From assembly GCF_010725885.1 (NCBI RefSeq), contig NZ_AP022600.1, positions 5,456,001-5,520,000 on the forward strand: a stretch of 64,000 nt of DNA. The letters are read 5' to 3'. Under the pieces are notes generated by a model that ran no database searches, was not told the origin of the DNA, and worked only from the letters and a program-made list of their open reading frames with translations. Numbering within the stretch: the first letter of the stretch is position 1; each line of letters starts with the position of its first letter. The position numbers were made by a program, and so were the translations under genes. This document shows positions 17,976 through 27,327 of the stretch, piece after piece. Source of the DNA: Mycolicibacterium tokaiense. Lineage in GTDB: Bacteria; Actinomycetota; Actinomycetes; Mycobacteriales; Mycobacteriaceae.

Positions 17976-18615
17976 CTATCCCAACAATCCGGATCCCAAC
18001 TACCCGCCTGCGCCCGGCGCCTACCCGCCGCCTCCCCCACCGCAGCAGTACGGACCGCCGCCCGGTGGGGCCTACCCACCCCCGCCGCCCGGCAACTACC
18101 CGCCGCCGCCCCAGGGCAACTACCCGCCTCCGCCCCCGTCGCAGTACGGGGCGCCGGGCGGGTACCCACCCCCGCAGTTCGGTCCGACGGGCGGGGCCGA
18201 GCCGGGCAGCCTTGGCATTCGCTTTGCTGCCCGACTGATCGACAACATCATCACCGGGATCGTCATCTCGATCCTGCTGCTGGTCCTCGGCTTGTGGGAC
18301 GGCTATGTAATCCCCGGCATCGTGTCCGGTCTGCTGACCTTCGCCTACTTCGTGGGCTTCGAGGTCACCCAGGGCTGGACCCCGGCGAAGAAGATGCTGG
18401 GCCTGTCCGTGCGCGGCCCGGGCGGTGCACCGAAGCCGGACTTCCAGCAGTCGGCCATCCGTAACGCCTTCACGCTGTTCTCGATCATCCCGTTCGTCGG
18501 CGGCCTGCTGGCGTTCATCGCCTACATCGTGATCGCCGTGACCATCAACGGCAGTCCCACCAAGCAGGGCAAGCACGACGAGCTCGCCGGTGGAACTCAG
18601 GTGGTCAAGGGCTGA
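17962..18615 (+). CDS. RDD-family membrane protein with Pro/Gly/Tyr-rich head
   Basis: In this 217-residue protein, residues 1-75 are PPPPPP/YPPPP low complexity. From SLGIRFAARLIDNII begins an RDD domain with Arg and Asp at the expected places, three to four hydrophobic helices and the motif GWTPAKKMLGLSVR. RDD proteins are small membrane proteins, some reported as cation antiporters; the role here is unknown. ATG at 17962 has AGGAG eight bases upstream, buried in the inverted repeat. A strong terminator follows 22 bases after the stop. Confidence 0.8.
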   Translation: MTSGDYPNNPDPNYPPAPGAYPPPPPPQQYGPPPGGAYPPPPPGNYPPPPQGNYPPPPPSQYGAPGGYPPPQFGPTGGAEPGSLGIRFAARLIDNIITGIVISILLLVLGLWDGYVIPGIVSGLLTFAYFVGFEVTQGWTPAKKMLGLSVRGPGGAPKPDFQQSAIRNAFTLFSIIPFVGGLLAFIAYIVIAVTINGSPTKQGKHDELAGGTQVVKG

Positions 18616-18637
18616 CCAACCCGCCACGCCGATAAGT

Positions 18638-18674
18638 AGCGGCCCCCACCTCCAGGTGGGGGCCGCTTCATTTT
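18638..18674 (+). terminator. Strong intrinsic terminator
   Basis: AGCGGCCCCCACCT-CC-AGGTGGGGGCCGCT (18638-18667) gives 14-bp perfect arms followed by TCATTTT. It sits between convergent genes and can end transcription of the RDD gene and, as the stem is symmetric, of the lipoprotein gene on the other strand. Confidence 0.9.
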
Positions 18675-18680
18675 GCCCGT

Positions 18681-19202
18681 TCAGGCCTGATTGACCTCGA
18701 AGTTCATCATCAGCCCATCCACCGTGGTGACGGTGACCACGGTGTCCAGCGGCTCCCCGCCGAGTTGCATGGAACAGTTGGTCTCGGTGCCTTCGGTGCC
18801 CTCGAGCCCACCGTCGCAGGTCACCCCGGTGACGTCGTCTCCCGCGGTCTCGGTGACCAGGTTCGCCACCGCCTTCTCCAGCTGTTCCTGCGAGAGTGCC
18901 GGGGTCATCTCGTAATTCACCGTGGTGCCGTCCACCTTGGTGACCTCGACCACCGGCTCGATGGCATTGGTGTCACTGAGCACCACCTCGCACGTGGTGG
19001 TCTTGCCCACGACCCCTTCGAGATCAGCGCTGCACGTCACCGACTGCGGCTTCTGGTCGGCATCGGCGAGTCGCTGGGTGATGTCCTTCTCGAGATCGGC
19101 CTTGCTCACCGTCGGCGGACCGGAGCCGGCACTGAAGCTGCAGCCGACGGCCGCCGAGACGACCACGGCCGCGGTGGCGACCGTGCGGACCAGTGTGCGC
19201 AT
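18681..19202 (-). CDS. Lipoprotein with two DUF4333 domains
   Basis: The 173-residue protein has an N-terminal signal (MRTLVRTVATAAVVVSAAVGC) with a lipobox-like AVGC (Cys21). The mature part is two tandem DUF4333 copies of about 65 residues, from LEKDITQRL to NYEM and from LEKAVANLV to NFEV, each with a pair of cysteines. Function of DUF4333 is unknown; another single-copy member is encoded at 56380. ATG at 19202 has GGGAGG with 6-nt spacing, ruling out a much longer upstream frame. Confidence 0.8.
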   Translation of the reverse strand: MRTLVRTVATAAVVVSAAVGCSFSAGSGPPTVSKADLEKDITQRLADADQKPQSVTCSADLEGVVGKTTTCEVVLSDTNAIEPVVEVTKVDGTTVNYEMTPALSQEQLEKAVANLVTETAGDDVTGVTCDGGLEGTEGTETNCSMQLGGEPLDTVVTVTTVDGLMMNFEVNQA

Positions 19203-19294
19203 GACGACCTCCCGATGCTCCCGCCACCGGCGGTGTCCCGGTGGGCGCAGGCAACATAACAGGCGACCGGCGGCGACGGTGGAATACTCCAGCC

Positions 19295-20179
19295 GTGAGA
19301 CGTTCCCCCGCACTGGCCCGCCGATTCTTCGATCGCTTCGAACCCGTGCACGCGGTGACCTACTTCGCACCCGAGGCCAGGCGGGCAATGGACGACCTGG
19401 GTCTGCGCGGGTTCTGGATGGGCTATTTCGCGGCCCGGTCGGCGCCGCTGGGTCGCGCGCCGGCCGAAGTCGTGGCCGCCACGTTCCACAACTTCTCCAG
19501 GTGGCGGGTGGCCACCGCACTGGAGGCAGCCTGGCAGCGCACCACCCCGGGCCAGGCCGTGCAGGCCCGTTCCGGCGGGGCGGTGGCCGCACTGCGCCGC
19601 TATGGCCTGGACGAGCACCAGAGTCTCTCTGCCACAGCGGAACTGGCCGCCAAGGCGGCACTGGGGGCAGTGCTGGACGGGCGGCCGCTGTTCGCCGCCA
19701 ACGCCGCTCTTCCCTGGCCAGAGGAGCCGCTGGCTCGGCTCTGGCACGCGACCACCCTGCTGCGCGAACACCGCGGCGACGGGCATGTGGCCGTGCTGAC
19801 GGCGAACGGGATCAGCGGTCGTGAGGCCAACGTGTTGCACTGTCTCTCCGGTGCGGTCAGTGAGCAGTACATGCGGCGGGCCCGAGATTACGACGACCAG
19901 GAGTGGGCGGCATGCCGGCTCGGTCTGGCCGCGCGCGGCCTGGTCGCGGGCGAGGAGTTGTCACCGGCGGGATGGCGCCTCAAGGACGACATCGAAACCG
20001 CGACCGACCGGCTGGCGCTCGACGCACTGTCGGTTTTGGACGACGCAGAGGTGGAGGCGCTGTTCGCCGGCCTGACACCGTTGACCCGTCTGGTGGTCGC
20101 CGGCGGCGATGTACCGGAACTGACTCCGATGGGACTGCGCCGAGATGAACTCGACGACAACAGTTCCGGCCTGCGCTGA
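19295..20179 (+). CDS. SCO6745-like conserved protein
   Basis: The 294-residue soluble, mainly helical protein begins [24 protein letters not shown], the pattern of the actinobacterial SCO6745 family. Residues ~190-240 ([20 protein letters not shown]... LGLAARGLV...LTPAGW-like) look like a degenerate winged helix. GTG at 19295 is chosen because an upstream alternative (19241) has no conserved character. No enzyme motif seen. Function unknown. Confidence 0.6.
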   Translation: MRRSPALARRFFDRFEPVHAVTYFAPEARRAMDDLGLRGFWMGYFAARSAPLGRAPAEVVAATFHNFSRWRVATALEAAWQRTTPGQAVQARSGGAVAALRRYGLDEHQSLSATAELAAKAALGAVLDGRPLFAANAALPWPEEPLARLWHATTLLREHRGDGHVAVLTANGISGREANVLHCLSGAVSEQYMRRARDYDDQEWAACRLGLAARGLVAGEELSPAGWRLKDDIETATDRLALDALSVLDDAEVEALFAGLTPLTRLVVAGGDVPELTPMGLRRDELDDNSSGLR

Positions 20180-20249
20180 GCACGGGCCTGCCGGCGGGCG
20201 TAGTTTCTTCGGTGTCAGACGGTTCCAACTTCGGCAGAAGAGGCGGTCC

Positions 20250-21074
20250 ATGCCCACCCTCACCACCAGCGACGGCGTCGAGATCTTCTACAAGGACTGG
20301 GGATCCGGCCAGCCCATCGTGTTCAGTCACGGTTGGCCGTTGTCCTCCGACGACTGGGACACCCAGATGTTGTACTTCCTGTCCCAGGGCTACCGGGTGG
20401 TGGCCCACGACCGCCGCGGTCACGGCCGGTCCACCCAGGTGGCCGACGGCCACGACATGGACCACTATGCCGATGATCTGAAGGCCGTGGTGGACCACCT
20501 GGATCTGCGCGACGCGATTCACGTCGGGCATTCGACGGGTGGCGGCGAAGTGGTGCGCTATCTGGCCCGTCATGGTCAGGACCGGGCCGCCAAAGCCGCT
20601 CTGCTGTGCGCGGTTCCGCCGCTGATGGTCAAGACCGACGCCAACCCCGACGGGCTGCCGAAAGACGTCTTCGACGGCCTGCAGCAGCAGCTGGCCGCCA
20701 ACCGCTCGGAGTTCTACCGCGCCCTGCCCTCCGGGCCGTTCTACGGGTTCAACCGACCGGGCGCGCAGGCATCGGAGGCCGTGATCGCCAACTGGTGGCG
20801 CCAGGGCATGATGGGCGGCGCCAAGGCCCACTACGACGGCATCGTGGCGTTCTCCCAGACGGACTTCACCGCGGACCTGGGCACCATCACCATCCCGGTA
20901 TTGGTGGTGCACAGCAAGGAAGACCAGATCGTGCCCTACGTGGCGTCCGGGCCACGGACGGCCGAACTGCTCGCCAACGCGACGCTCAAGACCTACGAGG
21001 ACTTTCCGCACGGCTTGCCGACCACACACGCCGACGTGCTGAACCCGGAGCTACTGGCGTTCTTCCAGGCTTGA
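20250..21074 (+). CDS. Alpha/beta hydrolase, non-haem chloroperoxidase type
   Basis: This 274-residue hydrolase of the cofactor-free bromo/chloroperoxidase-esterase family has oxyanion motif [12 protein letters not shown] (residues ~25-36), nucleophile Ser95 in [10 protein letters not shown], the acid in [12 protein letters not shown] and the histidine in [12 protein letters not shown]. In vivo such enzymes are usually esterases or perhydrolases. ATG at 20250 gives the family length; TAGTTT near 20200 could be a -10. The stop overlaps the convergent gene by 24 bases. Confidence 0.85.
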   Translation: MPTLTTSDGVEIFYKDWGSGQPIVFSHGWPLSSDDWDTQMLYFLSQGYRVVAHDRRGHGRSTQVADGHDMDHYADDLKAVVDHLDLRDAIHVGHSTGGGEVVRYLARHGQDRAAKAALLCAVPPLMVKTDANPDGLPKDVFDGLQQQLAANRSEFYRALPSGPFYGFNRPGAQASEAVIANWWRQGMMGGAKAHYDGIVAFSQTDFTADLGTITIPVLVVHSKEDQIVPYVASGPRTAELLANATLKTYEDFPHGLPTTHADVLNPELLAFFQA

Positions 21075-21980
21075 GTTCCGGTTCCACTCGAGCCATCCCG
21101 TGCCGTGGCGGCCGTCACCGGTGGTGACGGTCGCCCAGGCGCGCGGAAACTGGCTGACCCGGCCGTCGGCGGCCACCAGCCGCACCGGCGCGTGGCCGAC
21201 GATCGCAGCCGACACCACCAGCCCACCCGGTTCCAGGCTCAACTCGGTGCTGATCGGAAGAGCGTTGTCGCCGAACACTTCCCGTGCGGTCACGGCGGTC
21301 AGTTCGGTGAGCTTACCATCGTGCTGTACGTAACCCACGCCGATCGGATCGATGCCCGGCAGCCGCAGGTCCAGCCCGTGCAGACTGGTGCCGTCGTCGA
21401 GGTGCAGTGCGCTCCACACCCATTCCATCCCCCACCAGTCACGGGTCCCCCAGGAGTGGTCGCGCTGCCCGGGCGCCTGCTCGAGGTGCACGGTGCGGCC
21501 GTCGGCCACCACCGTCCCCGAGACCACACACGGGATCTCGTAGCGCGCCGCGATCGGATACTGGTAGGGCGTGCCCCTGGTGGTCCAGACCAGGTCGAAC
21601 TCGGCCTCGACAGGCCGGCCCGGTTTCCCCTGCAACAGCGCCTGCGGCTGGTCGTAGGCCTGGCCCGCACCGCGCACCGTCACCGAGTAGCTCTGCAGCG
21701 GTGCGGTCGCGGTGTGGGCGACCCTGATCTGGTCGGTGACCAGCCGGTGCGGATCGGCCGGCAGCGGCGCGTCGAAGTCGGACAGGGCGACGGTCGGCAT
21801 CCCCGGTCCGCACAGCAGGGCCTGAATCCAGCAGCGCTGTTCATTCGGGATGAGCCCAAGCCGGATCCACCCACCCACCTGCTGCTCGGGGTCGACGAAA
21901 TCGAAATACCAGCTCTCGCTCCACAGCGGTTCCGCATCGTGCGGGTGCGCTCCTTCGTCGGCAGCAGCGGGGGCGCTCAC
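21051..21980 (-). CDS. DUF7064-like (AttH/lipocalin-like) protein
   Basis: The 309-residue protein consists of two beta-rich halves: [25 protein letters not shown] at the start and [18 protein letters not shown] near residue 200. These are typical of DUF7064 and AttH/CrtC-type double-lipocalin proteins. The histidine/tryptophan-rich HSWGTRDWW may line a ligand pocket. Its GTG overlaps the stop of the kinase gene by four bases (GTGA), so the two are coupled and probably act in one pathway. Substrate unknown, likely a lipid or isoprenoid. Confidence 0.6.
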   Translation of the reverse strand: MSAPAAADEGAHPHDAEPLWSESWYFDFVDPEQQVGGWIRLGLIPNEQRCWIQALLCGPGMPTVALSDFDAPLPADPHRLVTDQIRVAHTATAPLQSYSVTVRGAGQAYDQPQALLQGKPGRPVEAEFDLVWTTRGTPYQYPIAARYEIPCVVSGTVVADGRTVHLEQAPGQRDHSWGTRDWWGMEWVWSALHLDDGTSLHGLDLRLPGIDPIGVGYVQHDGKLTELTAVTAREVFGDNALPISTELSLEPGGLVVSAAIVGHAPVRLVAADGRVSQFPRAWATVTTGDGRHGTGWLEWNRNSSLEERQ

Positions 21981-23014
21981 AGGACGTCCAGCGCGCCGGT
22001 GTCCAGCACGTGTGCGCAGTGGCGATCCAGCATCGTCAAGAACATCTGGTCGCCACGCTCGGTGCGCACCACAAGCATGGAGGAGACGATCGCCATCATC
22101 ACCCCGAAGAAGGTCTGCCGGCGCACCCCCTCGCGCACCGCGTCCACCGTCAGCGGCGCATCGGGGCCCAGCGCGTCGTGATAGGACCGCAGCAACTCGT
22201 CGTAGTGCGCGCGCCGGGCCTCGACGGGCAGCGCACACCCCAGGAAGTAGGCCAGGTCGGTCAGCGCGGGTCCCCAGGTGACGGTCTGCCAGTCCACCAC
22301 GGTCAGCGGGCGGTCGGCGCCGGGCCGGCCGAACAGCAGGTTGTCCAGGCGGTAGTCGCCATGGACCAGCCCGTGCGGCAAGGGATCCTCGGCGTTCAGA
22401 TAAGCGTCGAAGCCGGCCACCAGCCGGTCACAGACCAGCCGGTGGTCTGCGGTGATCGACGCGCCGTAGCGGTCGGCGAAACCGGCGTAGAGGGCGCCGA
22501 GTAGCTCACTGGTGACCGGGGCGTCGCGATTGAGCCAGGCCGCGCCCGCCAAGGACGGGTCGCCGAGCACCGGACCGTGCAGGCGGCCCAGCTCGGATAC
22601 CGCCAGTTCGGCCTGTTCCCTTGTCGCACCCCGAATCTCGTCGCCCACCTCGGCCGGCGCGGCATCGGCGAGCACCAGGTCGAATATGCCGGTGGCCGGG
22701 TCGATGGCCGCGTGCAGGCAGGGCGCCACCGGACCTGCATCCGCCGCCAGCCGGGGTGCGATGTCGGTGTAGAACCGGACCTCACGCTCGTAGAGGCCCA
22801 GCGCGGCTCCGGTCTGCCTGCTGGTCGGATCCGACGCCGACACCTTGAGCACCACCGACGCCGACCCGTGGTCCAGGGTGACGCGATAGCACTCGCTCAT
22901 CTGACCGGTGCCGATGCGCTCGAAGTCGAAGTGGCTCACCGGTTTCTGCGTGATCTCACTGAGCCATTCGACGGTCAGGTCGGCGGGCCGCTCCAGCGCG
23001 GTGTCAGTACGCAC
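21977..23014 (-). CDS. Aminoglycoside-phosphotransferase-family kinase
   Basis: The 345-residue APH/ecdysteroid-kinase-like small-molecule kinase has a nucleotide loop near GTGQMSECYRVTL (residues ~35-48), catalytic loop LVHGDYRLDNLLFG (around residue 225) and metal site VVDWQTVTWGP. GTG at 23014 is supported by TACGTT (23021-23026, minus strand) ending six bases earlier, i.e. a leaderless start. First gene of a two-gene operon with the DUF7064 protein. The phosphorylated substrate is unknown; antibiotic resistance should not be assumed. Confidence 0.8.
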   Translation of the reverse strand: MRTDTALERPADLTVEWLSEITQKPVSHFDFERIGTGQMSECYRVTLDHGSASVVLKVSASDPTSRQTGAALGLYEREVRFYTDIAPRLAADAGPVAPCLHAAIDPATGIFDLVLADAAPAEVGDEIRGATREQAELAVSELGRLHGPVLGDPSLAGAAWLNRDAPVTSELLGALYAGFADRYGASITADHRLVCDRLVAGFDAYLNAEDPLPHGLVHGDYRLDNLLFGRPGADRPLTVVDWQTVTWGPALTDLAYFLGCALPVEARRAHYDELLRSYHDALGPDAPLTVDAVREGVRRQTFFGVMMAIVSSMLVVRTERGDQMFLTMLDRHCAHVLDTGALDVL

Positions 23015-23078
23015 CGCATCAACGTAGGGCAATGGTGACGCCGGACACAATGGTTTGCGCCGACTTTCTTGACGGTTG

Positions 23079-25010
23079 TCAATTCGGGGCGTGACAGTGG
23101 GCGGGCGGGCTCGCAGGAACATCCAGCGACGGGTTGCGGTCGAAGAATCCGTACGGCTTGAGCCAGAACGACACCACATCGACCGGCATGATCGGCCAGT
23201 CCTCCGGCCGGGTGATGTGGTGGATGCCGAAGACGTACCAGAGAACCACATCGGTGTTCTCGATCGACCGGTTGGCGCGGATCCACGCGCCGATTCCGGT
23301 GTCCCGGGCCGACTGATTGACGAATTCACCTGCAGGCCAACGCTCATCAGGGCTGTTGGGCGTCACCCACAGGGTGTGGCCGATGACCGTGGCCCGCTGG
23401 AACACCGGGGACTCCGGATGGAACATCGACGGCAGCGCGCCGGTGGGCACCAGTTTGTAGGACGGGTGCGTGCCCAGGCCGTTGACGACGTTGGTGTTGA
23501 CGACCTTCCAGGCGCGCTGCGTCGCGAAGTTCAGATCCTGGATGCCTTGGCCCTCCGAGCGCAGCGGCACGTTGCGCTGCACCACCGACAGTCCGTAGGG
23601 ATTGTCGTCGCTGGTGGGGGCGGCGTGGGACTCGGTCATGTACACCGTGTTCTCGGTGCCGTCGACGTCGAGGTCCAGGCGCGCCACCAGGAAGTGCTGG
23701 TGGAACGGCGCATAGGTGCCCTGATCGACCAGGGTGCCGTTGGGATGCGGTTTGCCCGGGGGCACCGGCGTGGTGACCATGATGCCGGTGGCACGCACCT
23801 CGCACTCGATGTTGCCGTCCTGATACAGCCGCCAGTAGATCAGGTACTCGTAGTTGGCCACCGTGACGTGGCTGGAGATGGTGAGCCGCCGCATCCGGCG
23901 CACCTCGGCGCTGCCGGCATCGACGTGCTTCCACAGCACCGCGTTGTCCTCCTCGTGGATGCACACCGCATTGGCGATGGTGTACGGCTCACCCTTCGAA
24001 TTGTGCAGGGTGGCATCGAGGTAGCGGATCTCCCCCAGACAGTCGCAGCCCAGCGCCAGGGAGGTGGTCATGAAACCGAGGCCCCACTCCCCGATGTCGA
24101 AGGCGGTGCGGCGGTAGTGGTCCACTGACGGATCGCGGTAGGGCACCATCATCTCCGCAAAGGACAGCCGGTGCGCCACCGAACGGTCCCGTTCACCGTC
24201 GCGGTACTTCAGCGTGTGCAGCGTCATGCCCTCACGGTGGTTGAACCCCACCCGCAGCGACCAGTTCTGCCAGCGCAGCAGGTTTCCGGTGAGCGTGAAC
24301 GACGGCCCGTCGGGCTGGGTGATCTCCAGCGGTTTCAGCGGCTCACGCTGGTAGCCCGCCTTGATCCGGTCCGGAATGTGCTTGGGCACATACTCGCCCA
24401 TCGTCACCGGCGGTCTACCGCCGGCGGCGAACGGGTCGTCGTCCTCGACCCGCAGCAGTTCCATCGAGTTCAGGTCCACCACGCAGTGCAGGCCGCTGAC
24501 GGCGGTGGCGTAGGGATTGGCGCCGGGAGCGCTGCGCAGCCAGGTGTCCGACCATCCGATGCGGCGGTCGCGGAATTCCGGGGGCGCCACGGCGTCGCCG
24601 TAGGTCCAGGTGTCCATGAAGACCAGCTCCATGTCGGTGATGCCCCGCTTGGCCAGCGCCGCGATGACGTCGGGGTGGCTGCGCAGCATCTCGTCGCACT
24701 CGTGGAATTCGTCGACGGTGAAGTTGGCCTGCACACCGGGGACGTGGTCGAAGGTCTCCACCCGGTCGTCGGTCAGCGACACCACGCTGCGGTAGGTCGC
24801 ATTGGCCGCGCGGTCCAGGCACAGCACCAGGGCCCGGCGCGCAGGGCGCTGCCCGCCGCCGTCGAACGCGGCCAGCTCTGCTTTGCCCGGCTCCACCATC
24901 TCGACGCAGTTGATCCGCCAGCCCTCGCCCACCCCGCGCTCGCGGCGCAGGATCGCCGATACCGCGGTGAACTCGTCGGCGGACAACGGATCCAGGGGAT
25001 GATCGTTCAT
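23079..25010 (-). CDS. Copper-containing primary-amine oxidase
   Basis: This 643-residue enzyme oxidatively deaminates primary amines to aldehydes with H2O2 and ammonia. Topaquinone precursor Tyr387 lies in VANYEYL. Copper ligands are His437 and His439 (FHQHF) and His597/598 (GIHHITRPEDW). The catalytic base Asp305 is in TAFDIGEWGLG. These numbers lie close to those of Arthrobacter globiformis amine oxidase. ATG at 25010 begins MNDHPLDPLS. No signal peptide, so cytoplasmic. Substrate could be tyramine, phenethylamine, histamine or a polyamine-derived monoamine. Confidence 0.93.
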   Translation of the reverse strand: MNDHPLDPLSADEFTAVSAILRRERGVGEGWRINCVEMVEPGKAELAAFDGGGQRPARRALVLCLDRAANATYRSVVSLTDDRVETFDHVPGVQANFTVDEFHECDEMLRSHPDVIAALAKRGITDMELVFMDTWTYGDAVAPPEFRDRRIGWSDTWLRSAPGANPYATAVSGLHCVVDLNSMELLRVEDDDPFAAGGRPPVTMGEYVPKHIPDRIKAGYQREPLKPLEITQPDGPSFTLTGNLLRWQNWSLRVGFNHREGMTLHTLKYRDGERDRSVAHRLSFAEMMVPYRDPSVDHYRRTAFDIGEWGLGFMTTSLALGCDCLGEIRYLDATLHNSKGEPYTIANAVCIHEEDNAVLWKHVDAGSAEVRRMRRLTISSHVTVANYEYLIYWRLYQDGNIECEVRATGIMVTTPVPPGKPHPNGTLVDQGTYAPFHQHFLVARLDLDVDGTENTVYMTESHAAPTSDDNPYGLSVVQRNVPLRSEGQGIQDLNFATQRAWKVVNTNVVNGLGTHPSYKLVPTGALPSMFHPESPVFQRATVIGHTLWVTPNSPDERWPAGEFVNQSARDTGIGAWIRANRSIENTDVVLWYVFGIHHITRPEDWPIMPVDVVSFWLKPYGFFDRNPSLDVPASPPAHCHAPN

Positions 25011-25086
25011 GGCGCTACGCAATCACATCCGCCGAGGCTGCGCATGACATCGGCGACAAACTCAGGTGGCGGTCACGGCGCCGGGA

Positions 25087-26592
25087 TCACGACGTCAGCG
25101 AGAAGCCCGACCACGCCGAGCGGCGGTCCCGATCCGGGTCGAGTTCCACCCGGGTGCGCCGGTCGAACACCAGCACCGACCGGTCGTCGTGGTGGTACGC
25201 CGGCCAGTCCCCGCCGGGCACACCGGTGCGGCTGAACTCCAGCCACCGGCTCTGCACGGCACGGGTGACGGCGGCGGCCGAACGCTGATCACCCGCTGCG
25301 GTGAGCAGCGAGCCGAACCGGGTGCGGTACACGTCGAAGACCGCCAGCAGTTCGGTGGCATGGGTGGCACCCAGCCCCGACCACTTCAGCGTGCGCGGGG
25401 CGTAGTCGTAGCGGTACAGGTAGGTGGGAGCATGGCGGCTGTGGGCCTCGGCGATGTCCCAGGCCGCCGAGGCAAACGCGAAGTCCCCGCCGAGCTGGAT
25501 GCACGCCGCCGGGCGGGGATAGTCCGGGTAGGCGGCGGTGATGCGGGCGCGGGCATCCGGTCCGGCCTCCGCCAGCAGCGCCTCGATCATCGGTTCGGTG
25601 GTCGGCAGCAGTTTGAGGAACCGGGTGAACAGCCGCGCCTCTTCGGCGTTGGTGCCCACGATGAGCGGCACACGGTGCGCCGAACCCCGGCGCATCGCCT
25701 CCAGCGGCTCGACCGGCAGATACTCGTCGCCGTGGGTGGGACCGGCCGGGAAGGCGCCGAGCATCTCCTGGCTGCCCTGGGCGATCAGCCCATCCATCGC
25801 GTTCACGAGTTCGGCGGCCGGTGCGGTGCGCAGAACCCGCGCCGCCTCGGACTCCTCGATACCCAGCAGGGCCACGAAGCGGTTGGCGAACTCCGCGGCC
25901 TGCTCGGCCGACGAGGACATGCCGGCGGCCGGGCTCTCCGAAATGACTTGCGAGAAAAGGCCTTCGGCGGCAGGAACGGCCAGCAGAGAGGTGACGGCGT
26001 GGGCGCCCGCGCTCTCTCCGAAGATCGTGACGTTGGCCGGGTCCCCGCCGAACACCGCGATGTTGTCCCGCACCCAGGACAGCGCCAGCACCAGATCACG
26101 CAGGAACAGGTTGGAATCGATCGGATGCGCCGCGGTACCCAGCGCCGACAGGTCCAGGCACCCCAACGCCCCCAGCCGGTAGTTCACCGACACATAGACA
26201 CAGCCCTGGCGGGCCAGCTTCACCCCGTCGTAGATGGGGGTGGCCGAACTACCCAGGATGTAGGCACCGCCGTGGACGAACACCATCACCGGCAGCGGCT
26301 CGTCCGACGCGGCCTCGGGTGCGACGACATTGAGCGTCAGGCAGTCCTCGCCCATGGTCTGGTAGCGACCGATCCCGGTGAGGGTGTACTTGCGCTGCTG
26401 TGGCGCGCAGTTGGCGAATCCGTGGCAGTACCGCACGCCCCGCCACGGCTCGGCAGGCATCGGCGCGCGAAAACGCAGTGGTCCCACCGGCGGCTTGGCG
26501 TACGGGATGGAGCGCCAACGGTTCACCCCGTTGCGGGTGAACCCCTCGACGACACCGCTGGAGGTGGTGACGCGCTTGGTGTGCTCGTGCAT
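25087..26592 (-). CDS. Type B carboxylesterase/lipase
   Basis: This 501-residue carboxylesterase shows N-terminal RWRSIPYAKPPVGPLRF, EDCLTLNV (acidic pair and conserved Cys-region motif), oxyanion hole FVHGGAYILG and nucleophile Ser194 in TIFGESAGAH. The acid is in the TNAEEARLF region and the histidine near GATHATELL. No signal peptide. ATG at 26592 is supported by TACCGT on the minus strand (26599-26604) ending six bases before it (leaderless). Ester substrate unknown. Confidence 0.88.
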   Translation of the reverse strand: MHEHTKRVTTSSGVVEGFTRNGVNRWRSIPYAKPPVGPLRFRAPMPAEPWRGVRYCHGFANCAPQQRKYTLTGIGRYQTMGEDCLTLNVVAPEAASDEPLPVMVFVHGGAYILGSSATPIYDGVKLARQGCVYVSVNYRLGALGCLDLSALGTAAHPIDSNLFLRDLVLALSWVRDNIAVFGGDPANVTIFGESAGAHAVTSLLAVPAAEGLFSQVISESPAAGMSSSAEQAAEFANRFVALLGIEESEAARVLRTAPAAELVNAMDGLIAQGSQEMLGAFPAGPTHGDEYLPVEPLEAMRRGSAHRVPLIVGTNAEEARLFTRFLKLLPTTEPMIEALLAEAGPDARARITAAYPDYPRPAACIQLGGDFAFASAAWDIAEAHSRHAPTYLYRYDYAPRTLKWSGLGATHATELLAVFDVYRTRFGSLLTAAGDQRSAAAVTRAVQSRWLEFSRTGVPGGDWPAYHHDDRSVLVFDRRTRVELDPDRDRRSAWSGFSLTS

Positions 26593-26598
26593 GACCCG

Positions 26599-26616
26599 AC
26601 GGTAGCGAACTACCGT
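26599..26616. promoter_or_regulatory. Palindrome containing two divergent -10 hexamers
   Basis: ACGGTAG-CGAA-CTACCGT is a perfect 7-bp inverted repeat. It places TACCGT on the minus strand (26599-26604) six bases before the esterase ATG and TACCGT on the plus strand (26611-26616) seven bases before the lipoprotein ATG. Both mRNAs should be leaderless, and the two -10s are only six bases apart. Confidence 0.6.
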
Positions 26617-26623
26617 GGTCAGC

Positions 26624-27307
26624 ATGCGGATGGTTGTGGTTGTGGCGGCGTCGGTGCTGGTGGCGGGATGTTCGACCGGCTCGCAGGAGGCTTCCACCCC
26701 CAACGCGGACACCTCGTCACCTGCCTCGACCGCCCTGACGCCGCGCAGCAGTGCGCCGAGTTCGGTCCCCGCGGGACCGCCGCCCGCCGGGGCTCCGGTG
26801 ACAGCGGTGATCTCGTGGGTGCAAGCGGGCCCGGCCGCCGATCCGGGTGGATTCCGCTCGGCCACCCGCGACGACACGGTGACCGACCTCGGTGATGATG
26901 TGGCCTTCGTCACACCATCCGGCACGACCCAGTGCCGGACCGCCGCCGACGTGTTCGACGGCGCCATGGCGTGCCTGGTGGAGCTCACCGACCCGCCGCC
27001 GCCGCCGGCCGAGGTGTACGGCCAGTGGGTGGGCAACTGGGTGGACTTCGACGGCGCCGCCGCCCAGATCGGATCCGTGCACGGCGACCCGGGTCCGTTC
27101 AGCGAGGGCACCGGCAGTGAGCTGCCCTATGGCAGCTCACTGCGGTTCGGCGACTATCAGTGCCGTACCGACCCGGTGGCCCTGTTCTGCGTCAACTTCG
27201 CCCGCCAGACCGCGCTGCAGATGTCCGACGCGGGGGTGGTGCCGTTCGGCTGCCTGCAGAACGTGACAACCCCCGCCGATGTCGGCATCCGCTACGAATG
27301 TCGTTGA
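26624..27307 (+). CDS. Putative lipoprotein of unknown function
   Basis: The 227-residue protein has a signal peptide with lipobox VAGC (MRMVVVVAASVLVAGC), a Ser/Thr/Pro-rich linker of ~45 residues and a secreted domain containing several cysteines (TTQCRTAADVFDGAMACLVELTDPPPPP, YQCRTDPVALFCVN, FGCLQNV, YECR) that probably form disulfides. ATG 26624 fits the leaderless layout; GTG at 26615 is an alternative. Conserved in mycobacteria as a hypothetical; no function proposed. Confidence 0.72.
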   Translation: MRMVVVVAASVLVAGCSTGSQEASTPNADTSSPASTALTPRSSAPSSVPAGPPPAGAPVTAVISWVQAGPAADPGGFRSATRDDTVTDLGDDVAFVTPSGTTQCRTAADVFDGAMACLVELTDPPPPPAEVYGQWVGNWVDFDGAAAQIGSVHGDPGPFSEGTGSELPYGSSLRFGDYQCRTDPVALFCVNFARQTALQMSDAGVVPFGCLQNVTTPADVGIRYECR

Positions 27308-27327
27308 GCAGCAGAATCTCTGGTTGA

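Noticed and set aside
23069..23082. TTGAC-GGTT-GTCAA palindrome as promoter or operator of the kinase gene
   Set aside because: It overlaps the amine oxidase stop codon and has no -10 at the right distance. A better leaderless -10 sits at 23021-23026.
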